From the NCBI GenBank assembly GCA_009926615.1, contig RFOM01000012.1, positions 1-64,000 of the forward strand: a stretch of 64,000 nucleotides of DNA, in the 5' to 3' direction. The notes below the pieces were generated by a model that did no database searches, was not told the DNA's origin, and saw only the letters and a program-made list of their open reading frames with translations. The stretch is from Pseudomonadota bacterium (GTDB lineage Bacteria > Bdellovibrionota_B > Oligoflexia > Silvanigrellales > Silvanigrellaceae). The translations under genes were made by a program, and so were the position numbers. This document shows, piece by piece, positions 58,774 through 64,000 of this stretch (position 1 is the stretch's first letter; the number at the start of each line of letters is the position of its first letter).

Positions 58774-59599
58774 GTTGAGCTCCCTTTTTGTCTTTGCTTG
58801 TTGCTTTGAAATTTCTTTGCTTGCGCGCGATATCTTCGAGAAGATTCACAAGACAGTCATTCTGCATTGAGGTCAGATGATGTATTGAACATCCCAAAGA
58901 CAGACCACGGATCGAAAGGCGCCGGATTCTCAGAGACAGTTTCAAAAAATCCCCGTACTGCGGATGAAAAATTCCGAATGCGTTAAGCGGAATTTGGATT
59001 CTGAGCTGTTCGTCGCGACGAAATCCCAAGTCGGACGGAAAAGTCAGCCCGCAACCGACAAGACTCAAATCGTCCAGCTCTCCGGTCAACTCTTCCTGCG
59101 AATCGACGCGCATCACCTTGACCGGAATGTCGACGGTGAATCTTTTGGCTGCCCGCGATTCCACTGCACCCGCTTTTTGCAACTTTTTGTAAAGTTCAGT
59201 CGGATCAGGCGGGGAGTTTACATAATCATCAAGCTCTTCGTAGAGAGCCATGTTTTCGCGGTAAGCCGCAATCAGGTCGCGCTCATTGCGGGTTGCAAAA
59301 ATCACAGTGAGCTTTTTTCTCTCTTTCATTTGCTTTGCAAATAAAACAAGTTCCTCGTCGGTGGTCGTCAATGAGTGGTGCAGGACCAGAACTTCGACGT
59401 TCTTGACGTTAAGAACCTTCAATCCTTCAGTCGGCTCATCCAGCCTGATCAAAGTATGAGTCGGAAGTGCGTGTTCGATTGCCTTGGCAATCATCTTGAG
59501 TTCCAGCTCGGCAGCCTGACGTGTTCTCTGCATCAGCAAAACGTACCTTTTTGCTCCCAAAGAACGCGATGAACTGCTCATGTAGCGGGTGACGTCCAC
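58760..59599 (-). CDS. Pseudo-receiver plus PilZ c-di-GMP-binding protein
   Basis: About 279 residues from GTG 59599 (AGAGGAG 8 bases upstream). Residues about 14-135 look like a response-regulator receiver (YVLLMQRTR; VEVLVLHHSL; VIFATRN), but the phosphorylated Asp position is His, so it is probably not phosphorylated. The C-terminal PilZ domain has RAAKRF (RxxxR) and DDLSLVGCG (DxSxxG), the complete c-di-GMP site. The C-terminal ~20 residues are basic. It is downstream of a promoter at 59643 and overlaps the lipoprotein gene. Confidence 0.85.
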   Translation of the reverse strand: MDVTRYMSSSSRSLGAKRYVLLMQRTRQAAELELKMIAKAIEHALPTHTLIRLDEPTEGLKVLNVKNVEVLVLHHSLTTTDEELVLFAKQMKERKKLTVIFATRNERDLIAAYRENMALYEELDDYVNSPPDPTELYKKLQKAGAVESRAAKRFTVDIPVKVMRVDSQEELTGELDDLSLVGCGLTFPSDLGFRRDEQLRIQIPLNAFGIFHPQYGDFLKLSLRIRRLSIRGLSLGCSIHHLTSMQNDCLVNLLEDIARKQRNFKATSKDKKGAQLEAK

Positions 59600-59642
59600 G
59601 ATTGACACTCCTCTTTCCAAACGAGTTTATCGCAGGTTACGG

Positions 59643-59671
59643 AGTATACGTGCTGCAGATTTTGCAGTCAT
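59643..59671 (-). promoter_or_regulatory. Possible promoter of the pseudo-receiver/PilZ gene
   Basis: On the minus strand ATGACT (59671-59666) and TATACT (59648-59643) with a 17-base spacer, 44 bases before GTG 59599. Confidence 0.4.
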
Positions 59672-59725
59672 CGGGCATGAACTGCGTCTTCTGCAGTCTT
59701 CTTGGGACCGATGGGCCGGAGAGGC

Positions 59726-62449
59726 TTAATTCATTGATTTTCCGATAAAGAATCCGATCGAGGTAAAGACAGGCCGGCTGAGTACGCGGGCCACTTCAAA
59801 ACCGAGTGATTGATCCTTCGCGCCGAAAAAAGCTCCCAAAAACCGGACTCCGGCAACAACCGACTGAGCCGAACGGGTATCCAGTTCACCGAGCCTCGCA
59901 GCATCAAGATCATCGACAGCCAACACATGCGCCGCATAAAATACTGCATGCTGAAACAAGACTGACTGGGCAAATGAAGCGTTCATATTTTGAGTGACCG
60001 TATTTCTTATTTCGGAACGCAGGACCACGTACTCTTTTGACTTGAACGTTTCAGACGGCCAACCCGGAACTGAACGCAATCCCGCATCCACGTCCGAATC
60101 GCTCCGTGCGTAGGACAGATTTTCAATCCAAGTGAGGCGCGCAGCCAAAGGCACAGCCGAGGTCAGCAGCCATTCCTGCTGCGGATCCGACGATGACTCT
60201 TTGAATGCCGAAAGAGTCAGAGGGCGCCTGAGAATTACTCTGAGAGCAAGTCCCTCGGGATACAGACTGCTTCCGCTCGTTGAGTCAATACTGTAACTCA
60301 CACTTAAAAATACCGGCGGTGATTTCACCAGCTTTGTGTTGGAAGAAAGCGCAATGGATGTATTTGCGCTTCTGATCAGAGAGGGAATTCGTGAGGACAT
60401 TTGCATATCAAAGAAGTTGCTGGAATATTCGCGGCGCAAACCGAGAGTCAGCGTTTTTCCCCATTCATCTCCGGTTTGTGTCGTTTGAAACTGACTTCTT
60501 AATGTAAAATCGGAACGCCGCGAATCGTAATTCAAAGCAAAAGCCTGAAGAACCGTTCTGAGCGGTCTCGGAAACTGCAATCGATCGCCTGAAACGGCCC
60601 TGTGCGGCAGAAGGACTGCTGCGGAATCGCTCCCTGCCGGCAATTCGGCGAGAGAAATGTCTTTTTCATTGGAAGGAATACTGACAGTTTCCGAAACTCC
60701 GGCGTTCGTTCTTACTGCGACCCGCAGTGTATCCATCTGTTCGCCGGCTTTTGAATTTTGTCCGAACAAAAAATTTCCGGTTGAATTGGAACGGACAATC
60801 TCACGCCGGAGGACAAGAATTCCTTTATTTTTCGATTCCTGAATTTCTATTCTTTCCTGAGGAACCCAAGCAGGAATTATCCCCTTTTCCATTTTCGCAC
60901 GGCAGTCTTTTTTGGGAATTACCGACTCCGCAAAAGCCTGAAATTCACGCACAGTACGGCGTGACTTTTGCACTTCGGCTGCTGCTGTCCGCAATTCCAT
61001 ACGCGCGGAATTATCGAGACAGCCATCAATTCTTGCCAAAAGTTCATCCCCTTTGAGGGGGATAAAAAAGTCATCTATCAATGAGTAATCGAGCTGGCCG
61101 GAACTTTCCTCTCCTCCGACAAACACCGAATTGTTTACAAAAGCACTTCCCTGCAGGACGGCCCTGAAAAACGGTACAAAAGAAAACTTCTCCGAGATAT
61201 TTCTCAACGAGAACAGATTCGGAAAGTAGTCACGCACCCAAATTTCAGCAAGGATCCGCGCTGTCATCTCATCATGCCGCAGTGCGGACCAGTTGCGGCC
61301 GGTGCTGCTTTGCCTCAAAACATGACGGACGTAGCTGCGGCCGAGAGCTCTGTACAATGCAGCCTTGTGAAAACGTCCGAGAACAGGATTCACTTTTCCG
61401 AACGAATCGTGAATCTGGATTTCATCCTTCTGTTCAAGCACAAGTCGTTCTATCGGCAGACCTCTGGTCAGTTGCAGATGCCACATCGGCGATGTTGCGG
61501 CCGCAGCCGGAAAGTCATTCCGAAAGTCCCTGAGCGTTTCCTGCAAATCATCTGTTCCGAAGAGACCGGACTCTTGAACTTGGTTTTCCGAAGGGGCGAG
61601 ATTCGCCAATGTCATAAGTTCTGAATTGCCGTCTTTTTGGATGTAAAGAGGCGGCGGCAGTCCCAAGAATTCAACATGAACTCCCCCCGAATTCTTGGCA
61701 GGGATGCAGGACGCACATTTTGCAGTGATGCCTGTAACCGAACTCTTGACGGTCATCACCGTGCGTACGGGAAGGTCACGCCACAGTGGGTAAACAGGTC
61801 CCGAAAAGACTCCGCTACCGTCGGCCCGTACCGCAAAATTTCCGTTGGCGAGGCGCGGATGAAACTGAAAGTTAATTCTGACTAACCTGCAATTCGGCAA
61901 ATTTGCATTTTTTTTCGCTGGCGAACCGGCGTGAGGCTGCTTGGGCACTCGCAGCACGCGTTCATCATCCACAAACTCAAAGGGTGCGGCCGAAAGTTTT
62001 TCTTCGGTAACGACTCTTGCAAGTTTTTCTTCGGAATCCGGACATGTGCCGTTCAACTGCCCCGTAAGCACTTTTACGATGACGATTGCACCATAGCGCG
62101 ACTCCGGAAACGGCCATTCGTCTTCCGTTCGGGCAGCATGAAATTCTCTGAGTTCGCGGGGCAACAGCGACTCCGGCTCTTTCATCTCCAAATCGCGGTT
62201 GGGCAACAGCCAAAATTCATCGAACGGCTTGATTCCCGATTGCGCGGAAGCACTGTCGGGCAGCGCGTAGGTAAAACTTCCCGAAAAAGCCCGTTCCTTT
62301 GCCTGCCAGATGAGTTGACCGGACAAAAACGGATTTGCACGGCCAATGGAAGCACCGAGACAGAAAACAAAAATAGCCAGTAAAATCGAACCCCGATAAA
62401 AGTCCGAGCCTCTGCAATTTGACCAATGACTCAGCATTCGCGTATCCAT
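59726..62449 (-). CDS. Large exported protein of unknown function, outer-membrane-like C-terminus
   Basis: About 907 residues from ATG 62449. A signal peptide or anchor lies at about 18-38 (ILLAIFVFCLGASIGRA). A Cys-containing N-terminal region follows, then a predominantly helical central part and a C-terminal ~350 residues with repeated amphipathic strands (DFTLRSQFQTTQ; SYSIDSTSG; YVVLRSEIRNTV). This is consistent with a barrel or a surface beta domain, although the final residues (GKSMN) lack the usual terminal Phe. I do not recognise the family. Its start is 29 bp from scpB on the other strand, so the promoters must overlap coding sequence. Confidence 0.72.
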   Translation of the reverse strand: MDTRMLSHWSNCRGSDFYRGSILLAIFVFCLGASIGRANPFLSGQLIWQAKERAFSGSFTYALPDSASAQSGIKPFDEFWLLPNRDLEMKEPESLLPRELREFHAARTEDEWPFPESRYGAIVIVKVLTGQLNGTCPDSEEKLARVVTEEKLSAAPFEFVDDERVLRVPKQPHAGSPAKKNANLPNCRLVRINFQFHPRLANGNFAVRADGSGVFSGPVYPLWRDLPVRTVMTVKSSVTGITAKCASCIPAKNSGGVHVEFLGLPPPLYIQKDGNSELMTLANLAPSENQVQESGLFGTDDLQETLRDFRNDFPAAAATSPMWHLQLTRGLPIERLVLEQKDEIQIHDSFGKVNPVLGRFHKAALYRALGRSYVRHVLRQSSTGRNWSALRHDEMTARILAEIWVRDYFPNLFSLRNISEKFSFVPFFRAVLQGSAFVNNSVFVGGEESSGQLDYSLIDDFFIPLKGDELLARIDGCLDNSARMELRTAAAEVQKSRRTVREFQAFAESVIPKKDCRAKMEKGIIPAWVPQERIEIQESKNKGILVLRREIVRSNSTGNFLFGQNSKAGEQMDTLRVAVRTNAGVSETVSIPSNEKDISLAELPAGSDSAAVLLPHRAVSGDRLQFPRPLRTVLQAFALNYDSRRSDFTLRSQFQTTQTGDEWGKTLTLGLRREYSSNFFDMQMSSRIPSLIRSANTSIALSSNTKLVKSPPVFLSVSYSIDSTSGSSLYPEGLALRVILRRPLTLSAFKESSSDPQQEWLLTSAVPLAARLTWIENLSYARSDSDVDAGLRSVPGWPSETFKSKEYVVLRSEIRNTVTQNMNASFAQSVLFQHAVFYAAHVLAVDDLDAARLGELDTRSAQSVVAGVRFLGAFFGAKDQSLGFEVARVLSRPVFTSIGFFIGKSMN

Positions 62450-62478
62450 TAAACAAGTCTTTCGATACCGAGGTCGAC

Positions 62479-63366
62479 ATGGAATTTCCGAACGAAGAGG
62501 AAGTGTCTCGCACCCTAGCGGGAGCATCAAGCATCTCACCCTTCGAGGAGCTCAAAAAGCAGGTCGAGGCGATTCTGTTTGCTGCAGAGCATGCATTGGA
62601 GGTCAGCGAGATTCGCAATATTATCGGCGAAGTGTCACTCTCCGATGTCCGGCTCGCGCTCCGCGACCTCACTGCCGATTACGTGCCGCGCAGCTTCTTT
62701 CTTTTTGAATGTGGCGGAAAATATCAGCTCAGAACGCGGCCTGAATACGCCGAGCTCGTCAGGAAGCAATTTGTCAGCAAGCCTCGGAGTCTGTCCAAAT
62801 CAGCTCTCGAAACGCTCGCAATTGTTGCATACCGTCAGCCGGTGACCCGCAGCGAGGTCAACACCATCCGTCAGGTTGACTCTTCGTCCATCATGACTGC
62901 CCTCAAAGAAAAAGACCTCATCGCCGTTGCCGGTATCCGAAAAGAAGTCGGAAGCCCGATGGAGTACAAAACGACCCAGCGTTTTCTGGAGACCTTCGGG
63001 CTCAGGACGCTTTCTGACCTGCCCACCCTGCGCTCACTGCAAATGAAACCCGAAGATCAGGAGCAGATGGCGCATGCACTGGCCACCCTCAACGGTGAAG
63101 CCGAGGACGAACCCGAACTTACGGCTCAGGACTTGGCCTTTGAGGACGGGCCGGTAGAAGAACCCGAATTCGCGGCTCAGGACACAGCTTTTGAAACAGA
63201 GCCGGTAGAATTGCCCCAATTCGCGGCTGAGAGCTTGGCTTTTGAAGACAGGCCGGTGGAAGAACCCGAATTTGCGGCTCAGGACCAGACCTTCGAGGCA
63301 GAGCCGCAGGACGATCCCGCAGAAGCAACTCGGGAGGCACCCGTATCTGAAGAGATAACTCACTGA
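62479..63366 (+). CDS. scpB: Segregation and condensation protein B with a repeat tail
   Basis: A 295-residue kleisin-partner winged-helix protein of the SMC complex. The core (about 20-200) has the ScpB signatures VEAILFAAEHALEVSEIR, SALETLAIVAYRQPVTRSEV, and RFLETFGLRTLSDLP. From residue 211 an acidic repeat tail follows, with four 17-residue units. ATG 62479 is chosen (GAGG upstream; an in-frame TTG at 62419 lies within the divergent gene). scpA was not found in the window. Confidence 0.92.
   Translation: MEFPNEEEVSRTLAGASSISPFEELKKQVEAILFAAEHALEVSEIRNIIGEVSLSDVRLALRDLTADYVPRSFFLFECGGKYQLRTRPEYAELVRKQFVSKPRSLSKSALETLAIVAYRQPVTRSEVNTIRQVDSSSIMTALKEKDLIAVAGIRKEVGSPMEYKTTQRFLETFGLRTLSDLPTLRSLQMKPEDQEQMAHALATLNGEAEDEPELTAQDLAFEDGPVEEPEFAAQDTAFETEPVELPQFAAESLAFEDRPVEEPEFAAQDQTFEAEPQDDPAEATREAPVSEEITH
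63109..63312 (+). repeat. Four 51-bp repeats coding for an acidic tail of ScpB
   Basis: Units follow the pattern EPEFAAQDxAFExxPVE and differ by a few residues each. DNA copies are imperfect but in register (51 bp), consistent with a repeat-expanded disordered tail. Confidence 0.85.
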
Positions 63367-63607
63367 TTATCGGTAAATAACCGTAAAATAGCGGCTGTCT
63401 CATGTTCGCAGCGGCCCGCTCGTCCGCCTCACGGTGTTTGCCGCCGACCGATCACATCAAACACTCTGTACTCTTGCCTTTTGCCGGAATCGGTGTTTAA
63501 GCCTTCCGTCTAGTTTTTTGATTCTCAGCAGGTCCGTCACCGGTGGCGGCTATGGTCGCTTGGTTCTGCTCGGGGTTAATCCACAAAACCGGTTTGGAGA
63601 TTTTATC

Positions 63608-64000
63608 ATGGCAGTTGACGTTCAACTGAAAGACCTGCTCGACGCAGGCGTGCACTTTGGCCATCAGGTTCGCCGCTGGAATCCTAAAATGCGTCCGTTC
63701 ATTTACGGCGAGCGCAACGGCATTCACATCATCGACCTCCAGAAAACTCAAAAACTCTTCAAGAACGCACTCTCTGCAATCGAAAACACGGTCGCAGAAG
63801 GCGGCAACGTTCTTTTCGTTGCAACCAAGAAGCAGGCTCAGGACATCATCAAAGAAGAGTCCGAGCGCGCAGGCATGTTCCACGTTCACCACCGCTGGCT
63901 CGGCGGCATGCTCACCAACTTCTCGACTGTGAAGCAGAGCATCACCAAGCTCAAGAAGATCGAAAAGATGTCGACCGACGGAACCTACGAGTCGATCACC
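63608..64000 (+). CDS. rpsB: 30S ribosomal protein S2 (5' part, cut by window end)
   Basis: 131 codons are present from ATG 63608, preceded by GGAG. The start [35 protein letters not shown] and the [14 protein letters not shown] segment are unmistakable S2. The 241-bp gap upstream has several GC-rich inverted stretches. It probably carries the rpsB promoter and leader, but I could not fix either. Confidence 0.97.
   Translation, partial: MAVDVQLKDLLDAGVHFGHQVRRWNPKMRPFIYGERNGIHIIDLQKTQKLFKNALSAIENTVAEGGNVLFVATKKQAQDIIKEESERAGMFHVHHRWLGGMLTNFSTVKQSITKLKKIEKMSTDGTYESIT

Overview
The window looks like chromosomal DNA of a free-living, motile, Gram-negative bacterium, probably Bdellovibrionota (Bdellovibrio/Oligoflexia-like). 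I infer this from gene content only: two tandem flagellins, a stand-alone rpoN-ptsN-rapZ-HPr-EI regulatory cluster, many lipoproteins and secreted trypsin- or metzincin-like proteases, PilZ proteins, a histone H1-like Lys/Ala repeat protein, and heavy use of GTG and TTG starts. Coding density is high, many genes overlap by 4 bp, and I see no prophage, insertion sequence or CRISPR array.

Layout. 1-4325: a truncated secreted protein gene, an amidohydrolase, a tRNA-Gln(CTG) with its own promoter, and a lipoprotein resembling a split trypsin-like protease. 4344-9671 (minus): a compact operon (semialdehyde dehydrogenase, GTP-cyclohydrolase-II-like URC1, DUF1688/URC4, upp, udk) that matches the URC uracil-degradation route known from yeasts. 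9835-16930: an HU-like protein, a trypsin-like protease, an MBL-fold hydrolase, an unknown membrane-anchored protein, a Rep/UvrD helicase, prepilin peptidase and smpB. 16927-25724 (minus) is the most unusual locus. It is a tightly packed run encoding an outer-membrane-like protein, a TPR protein, MotA, MotB, and an 872-residue protein in which a FliF-like periplasmic/membrane part is joined to a FliG-like cytoplasmic part. Two lipoproteins follow, one a metzincin. I read it as a non-canonical, flagellum-derived ion-driven motor.

25824-34848: a small helical protein, a membrane-anchored thioredoxin-fold protein, an 84-residue protein behind a textbook sigma-54 promoter, the H1-like protein, a PilZ protein, AroE, an aminotransferase and a peptide-type ABC permease/binding-protein set without ATPases. 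34928-40999: tilS, ftsH, folP, a HAD protein, htpX. 41189-48335: two flagellin genes with structured leaders, then rpoN, ptsN, rapZ, HPr and EI. 48341-57352: CPBP protease, trxA, rnhB, two unknown genes, ffh, miaB, an unknown gene and etfBA. 57367-64000: envelope proteins, a pseudo-receiver/PilZ protein, a 907-residue exported protein, scpB with a repeat tail, and the start of rpsB.

Several parts may connect functionally. RpoN encoded here could drive the 84-residue gene, the flagellin leaders look suited to CsrA-type control, and two PilZ proteins suggest c-di-GMP input to motility or surface behaviour. These links are inference. All alignments were made by eye, so remote-homology calls need profile searches.
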